Origin: Acidobacteriota bacterium
GTDB taxonomy: Bacteria; Acidobacteriota; Vicinamibacteria; Vicinamibacterales; CAVVIG01
Length of the DNA: 34,337 nucleotides
Direction: 5' to 3'
Assembly (NCBI GenBank): GCA_003222395.1
Contig: QHWB01000051.1
Location: 71,452-105,788 of the forward strand
Shown here: piece after piece, positions 16,037 through 23,046 of the stretch
How the letters are laid out: the number at the start of each line of letters is the position of its first letter
Position numbering within the stretch: the first letter of the stretch is position 1
Translations under genes and position numbers: made by a program
Notes under the pieces: generated by a model
Databases searched by the model: none
The model's input: the letters and a program-made list of their open reading frames with translations, nothing else
Told to the model about the DNA's origin: nothing

Positions 16037-17554
16037 ATGCTGCCCGCATTCTTCGACAGTATGCTCGACCTCATCGTGAAGACGTCGACCGAGTTGCCGC
16101 CGGACGTTCGCGCCGCGATGCGCACCTCGCTCGCCGTCGAGCCCGAGGGCACGCGTTCGTCTCAGGCGCTGACGATCATCGCGCAGAACATCGACCTCGC
16201 GGTGGACAACGAGGGGGCGATTTGTCAGGACACGGGGATGCCGACCTTCGAGGTGAAGGCGCCGGTCGGCGCAAATCAGATCTGGATGCGGCAGCAGATT
16301 CGGGAAGCGATTGCCGAAGCGACGCGGCGCGGGAAGCTGCGCCCGAACTCCGTCGATTCGATCACCGGCACGAACTCCGGCGACAACCTCGGTCCGGGGA
16401 CGCCCATCGTGCATTTCGATCAGTGGGAGCGCGACGACGTCGAGATCAGGCTGATTCTCAAGGGCGGCGGCTGCGAGAACACCAACGCGCAGTACGCGCT
16501 GCCGATCGAGCTGCCGCACCTGGGCCGCGCGGACCGCACCCTCGACGGCGTGAAGAAGTGCATCCTCCACGCCGTGTGGCAGGCGCAGGGCAAGGGATGC
16601 GCGCCGGGCGCCGTCGGCGTGTGCATCGGCGGCGATCGCACCTCCGGCTACACGCACGCGAAGGAGCAGCTGTTCCGGACGCTCGACGACGTCAATCCGG
16701 ACCCGCGGCTCGCGGAGGTCGAGGCGTCGATCATGGCGACGGTGAACGACCTCGACATCGGCACGATGGGGTTTGGCGGCAAGGTGACGCTGATCGGCTG
16801 CAAGGTCGGCGCGCTCAACCGCCTGCCGGCCAGCTTCTTCGTCTCCGTCGCGTACGACTGCTGGGCGTTCCGGCGTCTCGGCGTCGTGCTGAACGGGTCG
16901 ACCGGCGCGATCGATCGCTGGCTGTATCGCGATCCGTCACATCCGATCATCCCGATGCTCGATCAATCCGGATTCACGCGGACCGGCCGCGAAGTGACGC
17001 TGCGGGCGCCGCTCAGCGAAGCAGCGGTGCGATCGCTGAAAGTCGGCGACGTCGTGCTGATCTCAGGACGCATGTTCACGGGACGCGACGCGGTGCACTC
17101 GCACCTGATGAAGCACGAGCCGCCCGTCGACCTGCGCGGCTCGGTCCTCTACCACTGCGGCCCCGTCGCGGTGAAGGACGGCGACGCCTGGCGGATCACC
17201 GCCGCCGGCCCGACGACGAGCATCCGCGAGGAACCGTATCAGGGGGAGATCATCAGGCGCTACGGCATCCGCGCCGTCGTGGGCAAGGGGGGAATGGGAG
17301 CGAAGACACTCGCGGCGATGCAGGAGTTCGGCGCGATCTACCTGAACGCGATTGGCGGCGCGGCGCAATTCTACGCGCGCGCGATCAGGCAGGTGGACGG
17401 CGTCTCGCTCCTGGAGTTCGGCACGCCGGAAGCGATGTGGCACCTCACGGTCGAAGACTTCCCGGCCATCGTCACGATGGACGCGCACGGCAACAGCCTG
17501 CACAAGGACATCGAGCAGCAATCGGGCGCGGTACTGGAAACGATCGGCGTCTGA
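16037..17554 (+). CDS. Class I fumarate hydratase (fused alpha-beta)
   Basis: This iron-sulfur fumarase interconverts fumarate and malate. Over 505 residues it fuses the alpha (Fumerase) and beta (Fumerase_C) domains that are separate in some species. Candidate [4Fe-4S] cysteines are in AICQDTGMPTFEV, KGGGCENTN and GVCIGGDRTSGY, all in the first 210 residues. The beta domain includes LKVGDVVLISGRMFTGRDA and VGKGGMGAKTLAAM, with EFGTPEAMWHLTVEDFPAIV near the end. L(+)-tartrate dehydratase is a close alternative, but divergent pairing with a fumarate-producing aspartase supports fumarase. I chose the ATG at 16037 because an in-frame ATG 12 nt upstream overlaps the -10 box. Its oxygen-labile cluster matches the iron/oxygen theme of the following genes. 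Confidence 0.93.
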   Translation: MLPAFFDSMLDLIVKTSTELPPDVRAAMRTSLAVEPEGTRSSQALTIIAQNIDLAVDNEGAICQDTGMPTFEVKAPVGANQIWMRQQIREAIAEATRRGKLRPNSVDSITGTNSGDNLGPGTPIVHFDQWERDDVEIRLILKGGGCENTNAQYALPIELPHLGRADRTLDGVKKCILHAVWQAQGKGCAPGAVGVCIGGDRTSGYTHAKEQLFRTLDDVNPDPRLAEVEASIMATVNDLDIGTMGFGGKVTLIGCKVGALNRLPASFFVSVAYDCWAFRRLGVVLNGSTGAIDRWLYRDPSHPIIPMLDQSGFTRTGREVTLRAPLSEAAVRSLKVGDVVLISGRMFTGRDAVHSHLMKHEPPVDLRGSVLYHCGPVAVKDGDAWRITAAGPTTSIREEPYQGEIIRRYGIRAVVGKGGMGAKTLAAMQEFGAIYLNAIGGAAQFYARAIRQVDGVSLLEFGTPEAMWHLTVEDFPAIVTMDAHGNSLHKDIEQQSGAVLETIGV

Positions 17555-17642
17555 AAATGTGCAAAGATGTCGTCCGGTTTCGTAATATACGGGTTCGTAG
17601 CGCTGCCCGAACGAGGAACGCAGGGAACGCAGCAAAAGCCTT

Positions 17643-18569
17643 CTATCGCCCGAGGGAGAAATCTTTCAGCGCCGGCCGCTGATATCCGTGCTCCATCGCG
17701 GCGAGGTCGAGATCGGTCGTCTCGATGTCGGAGATCGACAGCAGCGGGAACGGCGACAGCTCCGGCAGATCGACGGTCTTCAGATAGCCGCCGCAGCTCG
17801 AGCACACCTCCACGCGCCGGTCCTTCCGCTCGTCGTCGGGTGCGGCGGTGACGAACTTCTCGCCGCTCTCCCCGCAATAGATGCAGGCGTAGGCGGCCAG
17901 CTCCCAGCCGCAAGAGCAGAACGAGCACCGCAGTGTGCGATGGCCAGAGACGACTTCCGCGACGGCCGGCCACGATCCGCACGCCGGACAGTAGCCGTGA
18001 TTCCAGGCTTCGAGCGCGGACAGCAGGCGATCGTCGGTTGGATGCGAGAACAGCATGCGCTGAAGCAGATGGACGAACGGGCTGACCGCGAGCTCGGCCA
18101 CGAGCCACACCAGATCGGGTGCGAGGCCGCGGTGCGACGCGCCGGTGCGGATGGCGGTTTGATTGCGCGCCAGCGAGGCGGCGAGCAGCGAGGCCGGTTC
18201 GATCTGTCCGCTCCGGATCGCGTCGCCGATGCGCGCGGCGGCGTCGCCGGCGCCGCCGACCGCGAGCGCCTCGCAATACTGCTGCAGCACTGGCGTCAGA
18301 ACCGGTACGGGCAGCGGAATCGGCTCTCCGCAGAAGATCGGTACGCCGCGCGCGAGCTTGGCGGCCAGATACTTCGGCGGCAGCGACAGCCTGGGAAGAC
18401 CGCCGGCGTCGAGCGCGTGCTTGAGGTCGACGACGAGCGTCAGAAGCGTCCGCTGGAGGTCGAGGGCGGGCGCGAGATCCGGTCGCGCGGCGCGGATGGC
18501 CGTCCACCGTCGCTCCGCCGCCTCGAGCAGATCGCCCCGATTTCCAGCCGAAACAGCCAGATACGCCAT
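17643..18569 (-). CDS. fdhE: Formate dehydrogenase accessory protein FdhE
   Basis: FdhE is a rubredoxin-like zinc/iron protein needed for assembly of respiratory formate dehydrogenases. The 308-residue product has an N-terminal helical half (AERRWTAIRAARPDLAPAL) and a C-terminal half with four paired-cysteine motifs in order: YCPACGSWP, CSFCSCGW, CIYCGESG and CSSCGGYLK. That arrangement and length fit FdhE well. The ATG at 18569 follows a TATAAC box by 6 nt, sharing its promoter element with iscA on the other strand. No formate dehydrogenase gene is present here, but selC and molybdopterin genes in the window supply the cofactors such an enzyme would need. Confidence 0.88.
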   Translation of the reverse strand: MAYLAVSAGNRGDLLEAAERRWTAIRAARPDLAPALDLQRTLLTLVVDLKHALDAGGLPRLSLPPKYLAAKLARGVPIFCGEPIPLPVPVLTPVLQQYCEALAVGGAGDAAARIGDAIRSGQIEPASLLAASLARNQTAIRTGASHRGLAPDLVWLVAELAVSPFVHLLQRMLFSHPTDDRLLSALEAWNHGYCPACGSWPAVAEVVSGHRTLRCSFCSCGWELAAYACIYCGESGEKFVTAAPDDERKDRRVEVCSSCGGYLKTVDLPELSPFPLLSISDIETTDLDLAAMEHGYQRPALKDFSLGR

Positions 18570-18575
18570 GGTCTT

Positions 18576-18583
18576 GTTATAAT
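18576..18583. promoter_or_regulatory. Shared -10 for divergent fdhE and iscA-type gene
   Basis: The eight bases give TATAAT on plus (18578-18583), 6 nt before the ATG at 18590, and TATAAC on minus (18581-18576), 6 nt before the ATG at 18569. The spacing is identical in both directions, and the two start codons are only 20 bp apart. No Shine-Dalgarno sequence fits on either side. Confidence 0.7.
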
Positions 18584-18589
18584 GGTTGC

Positions 18590-18919
18590 ATGATTAACGT
18601 ATCCGAAACGGCCGCGGTGAAGATCAGCGAGTTGCTCGCGGAAGAGCAGAAGGGCGGCAGCGGCCTGCGCGTGTTCGTGCAGGGCGGCGGCTGTTCCGGC
18701 TTCCAGTACGGCCTGATGATCGAGGAAAACGGCCAGGGCGCGGGCGACCAGGTGTTCGAGTCGAACGGCGTGAAGCTATTCGTGGATCCGATCAGCATCC
18801 GGTATCTGAACGGTGCGGAAGTGGATTTCGTCGACACGATCACCGGCGGCGGCTTCACGATCAAGAATCCGAACGCGACGTCGACCTGCGGCTGCGGTCA
18901 ATCTTTCTCCGTTGAGTAA
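18590..18919 (+). CDS. A-type Fe-S cluster carrier (IscA/ErpA family)
   Basis: This 109-residue HesB/IscA-family protein carries nascent iron-sulfur clusters to target enzymes. The three ligating cysteines are visible: GGGCSGFQYG near residue 35 and TSTCGCGQSF near the C terminus. GAEVDFVDTITGGGFTIKNPN is the conserved core. ErpA, IscA and SufA cannot be separated from sequence alone; the extended C terminus after CGCG is short. The start is fixed by TATAAT 6 nt upstream. Its stop codon is immediately followed by the TTG start of the Fur-rubrerythrin gene, indicating one operon. [4Fe-4S] fumarase lies just beyond fdhE. Confidence 0.94.
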   Translation: MINVSETAAVKISELLAEEQKGGSGLRVFVQGGGCSGFQYGLMIEENGQGAGDQVFESNGVKLFVDPISIRYLNGAEVDFVDTITGGGFTIKNPNATSTCGCGQSFSVE

Positions 18920-19858
18920 TTGGCGCTCGATCTTTCGAGCATTCGCCCGCCGGGCGGTAAACGCTCCACCAAACGCGATCGCATCCTGAACGTGTTCCTG
19001 CGGCAGGAGGGACACGTCAGCGCCGATGAGCTCGTGGCGCTCGTCCACCGCGATGCGCCCGGTGTCGGCCGCGCGACCGTCTACCGGACGCTGCAGTGGA
19101 TGGTCGGCGCGGGCCTCGCGCGCAAGGTCGATTTCGGCGAGGGGCGCTTCCGCTTCGAGCCGTCGTACCGCCATCCGCGACACTTTCACCTCGTGTGCAA
19201 CGTCTGTCACCGCTCGTCGGAGTTTCTCAGCTCCGACGTCGAATCGTTGATGGAAGAGATCGCCGCCGCGCGCCAGTTCACGCCGACGCAGTCGGTCGTG
19301 CAGATCTTCGGCACGTGCGAGGAGTGCCGGACCGGCCGCAAAACGCCGTCGCTCGACGGATCGACGACGGCGCTCGTGTTCGCGCGCGACGCGCTGCGGA
19401 TGGCGATCGCGACCGAGCGCAGCGGCCTCGATTTCTACACGCGCGCCGCCAAGCTCACGTCCGACGCGCGCGGCCGCGCGGTCTTTCAGAAGCTGGCCGC
19501 CGAAGAGAAAGAGCACCTGTCGACGCTGCAGAAGCGGTACACGCAGCTCGCCGCGCAGGATCCGAATCTGGAATCGCGTCCGACCTTCCTGTTCTTCAAA
19601 GGCGCCGCCAGCGGCCTCTTCGCGGCCGGCGCCGAGCAGCTGCGCAAGGGAGTCGACGATCAGCAGGCGCTGCTCATCGGCATCCGCTGCGAGCGCGGCT
19701 CGCACCAGTTCTTCAAGCGATACGGCGAGCGGTTCGAAGACTCCGAGGGGAAACAGATCTTCCTCGAGTTCGCCGACGAAGAGCGCACGCATCTCGACCT
19801 GTTGATCCGCGAGTACCGCGAGCTGCGCGAGCGGCAGAGCCGCGGGCGCAGCCGGTGA
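18920..19858 (+). CDS. Fur-family regulator fused to rubrerythrin-like domain
   Basis: This 312-residue two-domain protein starts with a complete Fur/PerR-type repressor (residues 1-140). It has the winged helix ending GVGRATVYRTLQWMVGAGLA, the regulatory-metal region YRHPRHFHL, and both structural zinc pairs CNVC and CEEC. The second part (about residues 150-305) is a ferritin-like diiron domain with two ExxxxxxxY-type helices and two EExxH-type motifs: ATERSGLDFYTRAAK with AAEEKEHL, and RCERGSHQFFKR with FADEERTHL. Rubrerythrins reduce peroxide at such a centre. The TTG start directly abuts the iscA stop codon; no closer ATG would keep the DNA-binding helix. A self-contained iron/peroxide sensor-repressor is an inference. 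The PHP gene overlaps by four bases. Confidence 0.88.
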   Translation: MALDLSSIRPPGGKRSTKRDRILNVFLRQEGHVSADELVALVHRDAPGVGRATVYRTLQWMVGAGLARKVDFGEGRFRFEPSYRHPRHFHLVCNVCHRSSEFLSSDVESLMEEIAAARQFTPTQSVVQIFGTCEECRTGRKTPSLDGSTTALVFARDALRMAIATERSGLDFYTRAAKLTSDARGRAVFQKLAAEEKEHLSTLQKRYTQLAAQDPNLESRPTFLFFKGAASGLFAAGAEQLRKGVDDQQALLIGIRCERGSHQFFKRYGERFEDSEGKQIFLEFADEERTHLDLLIREYRELRERQSRGRSR

Positions 19859-20700
19859 TCGATCTCCATACCCACACCACCGCGTCGGACGGACGATGTT
19901 CGCCGGCCGAGCTCGTCGCGCGGGCGGCAGCCGCGGGCATCCGCGTGCTCGCCGTCACGGATCACGATACCGTCGCGGGATGCGAGGCGGCGGAAGCGGC
20001 GTCGTCCGCGGCCGGGATCGAGTTCGTGAACGGCATCGAAATCACCGCGATCCGCGACGGCGGCGACGTCCACGTGCTCGGTTATTTCATCGATCGCCAT
20101 TCGCCGTCGCTGCTGGCGTTTCTCGCTACGCAGCGGCAGCGGCGAATCGATCGCGTGCGGCAGATGATCGAGCGGCTCGCGTCGTTCGACATCCAGCTCG
20201 ATGCCGACCTCATTCTGCAGCCGGGCATCGACGATCCCGCCAAGTCGGTCGGCCGCCCTTGGATTGCGCGCGCGCTCGTCGCCTCGGGCCACGTCGCCGA
20301 CACCAGCGAGGCGTTCGAGAAGTGGCTCGCGCGCGGACGGCCGGCCTTCGTGCCGCGCGCGGGCGCTCCACCGGAGCACGTCTTCGGCCGCATCCACGAG
20401 GCGGGAGGGATCGCCTCGCTGGCGCATCCGGGCCTCGTTCGCCACGACGAGTGGATTGCCGGATTCGCCGCCGCCGGACTCGACGCCATCGAGGCGTACC
20501 ACAGCGATCACGACAGCGAGGCGACGGCGCGGTACGTGAACCTCGCCGAAGCGCTCGGCCTGGCGCTATCGGGCGGATCCGACTACCACGCAGACGACTC
20601 GCATGGCGGGATCATGCTTGGAACAGTCTCGCTGCCGCGCGGTCATTTCGATCGCCTCATTTCTTCGCAGCCAGCCGGGCGACGGCTTCGGGCGAAATGA
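19855..20700 (+). CDS. PHP-domain phosphoesterase (RNase AM/TrpH-like)
   Basis: This 281-residue PHP-family metal hydrolase has DLHTHTTASDGRCSPAELV at the N terminus, VLAVTDHDTVAG, a glutamate in VNGIEITA, ASLAHPGLVRHDEW in the middle and SGGSDYHADD near the C terminus. These are the metal ligands of the PHP fold. Closest functional relatives are 3',5'-nucleoside bisphosphate phosphatases and the 5'-3' exoribonuclease RNase AM. The GTG start overlaps the preceding TGA (GTGA), so it is coupled to the Fur-rubrerythrin gene. Its last 44 bp overlap a convergent methyltransferase gene. The substrate cannot be settled from sequence alone. Confidence 0.9.
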   Translation: MIDLHTHTTASDGRCSPAELVARAAAAGIRVLAVTDHDTVAGCEAAEAASSAAGIEFVNGIEITAIRDGGDVHVLGYFIDRHSPSLLAFLATQRQRRIDRVRQMIERLASFDIQLDADLILQPGIDDPAKSVGRPWIARALVASGHVADTSEAFEKWLARGRPAFVPRAGAPPEHVFGRIHEAGGIASLAHPGLVRHDEWIAGFAAAGLDAIEAYHSDHDSEATARYVNLAEALGLALSGGSDYHADDSHGGIMLGTVSLPRGHFDRLISSQPAGRRLRAK

Positions 20701-21148
20701 CCTCCTCATAAAACAGGATTTCGAGATCCGCGAACGCGCCGCGCAGCTCGCCGGGCAGCAACAGATGATCCGGCGAACGCGGCCCGACGCCGTGCGCGAG
20801 CTGCGCGGTCGTGAACGTCTCGTACAACAGCACGCCGCCTGTCTTCAACGTGTCGGCGATCGATCGAAACAGATCCCGCTGCAGATAGCGCGAGACGACG
20901 ATGAGATCGAATCGCCCGGGCGGGAGCGGATGCCGCGTGAGATCGGCGCACCAGCCGCGCACGACGAATCCTTCCGCGGCCGCGGACACGACCGCATCGC
21001 GCACGGCGTCGAAGCGGATGTCGACCCCGAACGTGTCGAACGCGGCGCGCGCGAGCGGCAGCGCATGACGGCCGCGTCCCATCGCGAGATCGAGCGCGCG
21101 GCGCGGCGCCGGCTGCGCGCCCGCGACGCGCGCGATCCAATCGATCAC
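20657..21148 (-). CDS. Small class I SAM-dependent methyltransferase
   Basis: This 163-residue TehB-like methyltransferase starts with an unusually short N-terminal helix and then a glycine-rich AdoMet motif (ALDLAMGRGRHALPLA, residues 20-35). An acidic motif follows (TFGVDIRFDAV), then GRFDLIVVSRYLQRDLF and LKTGGVLLYETFT. It resembles tellurite/thiopurine-type small-molecule methyltransferases, but the substrate is unknown. The GTG at 21148 starts MIDWIARVAG, after a TATACC box 10 nt upstream that overlaps the TATAAT of the divergent membrane-protein gene. The 3' end overlaps the PHP gene. Confidence 0.8.
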   Translation of the reverse strand: MIDWIARVAGAQPAPRRALDLAMGRGRHALPLARAAFDTFGVDIRFDAVRDAVVSAAAEGFVVRGWCADLTRHPLPPGRFDLIVVSRYLQRDLFRSIADTLKTGGVLLYETFTTAQLAHGVGPRSPDHLLLPGELRGAFADLEILFYEEVISPEAVARLAAKK

Positions 21149-21158
21149 GAACGGCGAA

Positions 21159-21166
21159 GGTATAAT
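21159..21166. promoter_or_regulatory. Shared -10 for methyltransferase and membrane protein
   Basis: On plus, TATAAT (21161-21166) precedes a TTG at 21173 by exactly 6 nt. On minus, TATACC (21164-21159) precedes the GTG at 21148 by 10 nt. The start codons are 24 bp apart. The exact 6-nt spacing is what identifies the plus-strand TTG as a start. Confidence 0.55.
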
Positions 21167-21172
21167 TTGCTG

Positions 21173-21637
21173 TTGGCTCAAGCGCTGCTCACGGCCGTGT
21201 TCGTCAGCCTCGCCGGTCTCTTCACGACTGCCGCCATCGGCCTGCGCGGCGGCGATATCTCGCGTCACATCACATACGGGATCTTCTCGACGATGGTGAC
21301 GCTGCTCGCGCACTCGATGATGATGTTTTATCTCATCGGCAAAGGGAAAGCCGTGAAGGATGCGATGGCCGAACACAGCGTCGACGGCGATTACTACCGG
21401 CGGATCGCCGCCGCGCGAAAGCCCGTGTTCTCGATCGGCGCGTTTGCCATGGCCGTCACGATGACGGCGGCGATTCTCGGCGCGAGCGTCGACACGGGTG
21501 TGCTGCCGCCGATCATCCATGCGTACATCGCCTACGGCGCCATCGCCTGCAATCTCGCGGCGCTGAAGACCGAATTATCGGCTCTATCGGCATCGAGCAG
21601 AATCGTCGACGAAGTGAATCGCGCGCTGGGCTCGTGA
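21173..21637 (+). CDS. Small integral membrane protein, unknown function
   Basis: I do not recognise the family. The 154-residue protein has four probable membrane segments: ALLTAVFVSLAGLFTTAAIG at the start, GIFSTMVTLLAHSMMMFYLI, FSIGAFAMAVTMTAAILGAS and IIHAYIAYGAIACNLAAL. A charged loop (GKGKAVKDAMAEHSVDGDYY) lies in the middle and a short C-terminal helix follows. The start is a TTG whose only support is the TATAAT box 6 nt upstream. The next gene starts inside its stop codon (GTGA overlap), so the two products probably work together: a membrane partner for the P-loop-less ABC protein. Confidence 0.75.
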   Translation: MAQALLTAVFVSLAGLFTTAAIGLRGGDISRHITYGIFSTMVTLLAHSMMMFYLIGKGKAVKDAMAEHSVDGDYYRRIAAARKPVFSIGAFAMAVTMTAAILGASVDTGVLPPIIHAYIAYGAIACNLAALKTELSALSASSRIVDEVNRALGS

Positions 21638-22347
21638 CCTCTGCCGTCCTCGAGATGTCCGGCGTCTCGAAGGACTATCGAGCCCTCCGGCCGCTGCGCA
21701 TTCGACGGCTGGCCGTCGGCACCGCGGAAACCATCGCTGTTGTCGGACTCGATCTGGCCGCCGCCGAAGTATTCGTCAATCTGATCACCGGCGCGACGCT
21801 GCCCGACGCCGGCACGATATGCCTCTTCGGCCGTCCGACGTCGGCGATCCGCGACAGCGCCGAGTGGCTCGCCGTCGTCGATCGCGTCGGCATCGTCAGC
21901 GCGCGCGCCGTCCTGCTCGAGCGGTTGTCGATCACGCAGAATCTCGCGATGCCGTTCACGCTCGACATCGAACCGCCGGCCGAGGAGGTGCGGCTCCGCG
22001 CGGAGGCGCTCGCCGCTGAAGTCGGCCTGTCGCCGGCGATGTGGCCGAAGGCGGTTGCCGACGGCGATGCCTCCGCGCATGCGCGCGTCAGGCTCGCGCG
22101 GGCGCTGGCGCTTGGTCCCGCGCTGCTGCTGCTCGAGCACGCCAGCGCGGCGCTTTCGCGCGATGAGGTCGATCGATTCGGCCGCGACGTCCGTTCGATC
22201 GGGGAGCGCCGCGGCATCGCCATCGTCGCGGCGACGGCCGACGACCGGTTTGCCGCCGCCGTTGCAGGACGCGTGCTCGTACTCGAAGCCGCCACGGGAC
22301 GACTCGTCGAGCGGCGGCGCCGTTGGTTTGGGCGGCGTCTCGGGTAG
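21634..22347 (+). CDS. Degenerate ABC-type ATPase lacking the P-loop
   Basis: The 237-residue sequence follows the ABC nucleotide-binding domain layout from end to end: LEMSGVSKDYRALRPLR, ITGATLPDAGTICLFGRPTS, LSITQNLAMPFTL, RVRLARALALGPALLLLEHA and IAIVAATADDRF. Catalytic motifs are lost. Walker A reads VGLDLAAAEVFVNLI with no GK(S/T), the LSGGQ signature is replaced by GDASAHARV, and the Walker B acidic pair is changed to LLLLEHASAAL. It probably binds ATP poorly or not at all and may be structural or regulatory. The GTG start overlaps the stop codon of the membrane-protein gene. The frame is intact and codon usage looks normal, so this is not simply a decaying pseudogene. Confidence 0.8.
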   Translation: MTSAVLEMSGVSKDYRALRPLRIRRLAVGTAETIAVVGLDLAAAEVFVNLITGATLPDAGTICLFGRPTSAIRDSAEWLAVVDRVGIVSARAVLLERLSITQNLAMPFTLDIEPPAEEVRLRAEALAAEVGLSPAMWPKAVADGDASAHARVRLARALALGPALLLLEHASAALSRDEVDRFGRDVRSIGERRGIAIVAATADDRFAAAVAGRVLVLEAATGRLVERRRRWFGRRLG

Positions 22348-22352
22348 TGCAC

Positions 22353-22374
22353 TAAAATGTCAGGCCGAAAGGAG
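22353..22374 (+). promoter_or_regulatory. Promoter -10 and Shine-Dalgarno of DUF4399-like gene
   Basis: TAAAAT at 22353-22358 is followed by AAAGGAG at 22368-22374, 8 nt before the ATG at 22383. This is a conventional leadered arrangement and contrasts with the many leaderless-looking starts nearby. Confidence 0.6.
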
Positions 22375-22382
22375 AACGATCT

Positions 22383-22835
22383 ATGAATGCGAGGACACGA
22401 CGCGCGCTGCTCGCCGGCGTCATCATTGCCGCATGCGGTGCGTTCGTTGGCGCGCAGGCCGCCAAGCCGGCGAGCAAAGCCAAGAGGATGCGCGTGTTTT
22501 TCATCGAGCCGAAGAACAACGCCACCGTGACCAGCCCGGTGCACATGAAGTTCGGCGCGGAAGGCATTGAAATCGCCGCCGTGCCGCCGGGCGACGTCAC
22601 GACCACGCGGCCGGGCGTGGCGCATTACCATGTCGGCATCGATCAGGATTGCCTGCCGGCCGGCAAGAACATCGTGAAGGGCACGCCGTCATGGGTGCAC
22701 TTCGGTGACGGCAAGGACGTGTTCGACAGCCAGCTGACGCCGGGCAAGCACAAGCTGTCGCTGCAACTCGGCGACGACTTGCACAACACGCTGCCTGGCA
22801 CGTGTCAGACGATCACGGTAAATGTGAAGCAGTAG
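22383..22835 (+). CDS. Secreted DUF4399-like protein
   Basis: This 150-residue exported protein has a clear signal peptide (RRALLAGVIIAACGAFVGAQA, cleavage likely after residue 25). The mature region is rich in beta strands: VFFIEPKNNATVTSPVHMKF, PGVAHYHVGID, WVHFGDGKDVFDSQLTPGKH, then a C-terminal LPGTCQTITVNVK. The N-VTSPVxxxF and HYHxxID blocks match DUF4399-type proteins, whose function is not established. It has its own Shine-Dalgarno site and -10 box and is followed by a strong terminator, so it is probably monocistronic. Two cysteines (QDCLPAG and GTCQT) could form a disulfide. Confidence 0.85.
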   Translation: MNARTRRALLAGVIIAACGAFVGAQAAKPASKAKRMRVFFIEPKNNATVTSPVHMKFGAEGIEIAAVPPGDVTTTRPGVAHYHVGIDQDCLPAGKNIVKGTPSWVHFGDGKDVFDSQLTPGKHKLSLQLGDDLHNTLPGTCQTITVNVKQ

Positions 22836-22849
22836 TGGACCGGAGCTTA

Positions 22850-22897
22850 GGTCAGGGGTCAGAAGTCGGCGGTCACGACCCCTGGCCTCCCTTTTGT
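22850..22897 (+). terminator. Intrinsic terminator after DUF4399-like gene
   Basis: GGTCAGGGGTC (22850-22860) pairs with GACCCCTGGCC (22877-22887), eleven pairs including one G-U, with a 16-nt loop, followed by TCCCTTTTGT. The loop (AGAAGTCGGCGGTCAC) resembles the AAGTC/GGTC minisatellites seen elsewhere in the window. The remaining gap to 23008 has no recognisable gene. Confidence 0.75.
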
Positions 22898-23008
22898 ACA
22901 CTGCCGTACGCGTTTTTGTGCGTCGTCCACGCCTCAGCTTCGATGCCTGGCAATTTTCCGCACGAAACCTGTAAGAAGTTGAGGTGGAACGAAGTTTGAT
23001 ATGACGAG

Positions 23009-23038
23009 CTCTTTGGGCAAACGTTCGTGCCCAAGGAG
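23009..23038 (+). promoter_or_regulatory. Hairpin sequestering the cold-shock gene RBS
   Basis: CTCTTTGGGCA (23009-23019) can pair with TGCCCAAGGAG (23028-23038): ten Watson-Crick pairs and one G-U around an 8-nt loop. The 3' strand ends in the Shine-Dalgarno AAGGAG (23033-23038), 8 nt before the ATG at 23047, so the ribosome site is buried in the stem. This suits temperature- or protein-dependent translation control. Confidence 0.7.
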
Positions 23039-23046
23039 ACGTTCGG

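Noticed and set aside
14496-16079. A 527-codon plus-strand frame antisense to aspA
   Set aside because: Arg/His/Asp-rich composition with no motif; it mirrors the strongly conserved aspartase on the other strand.
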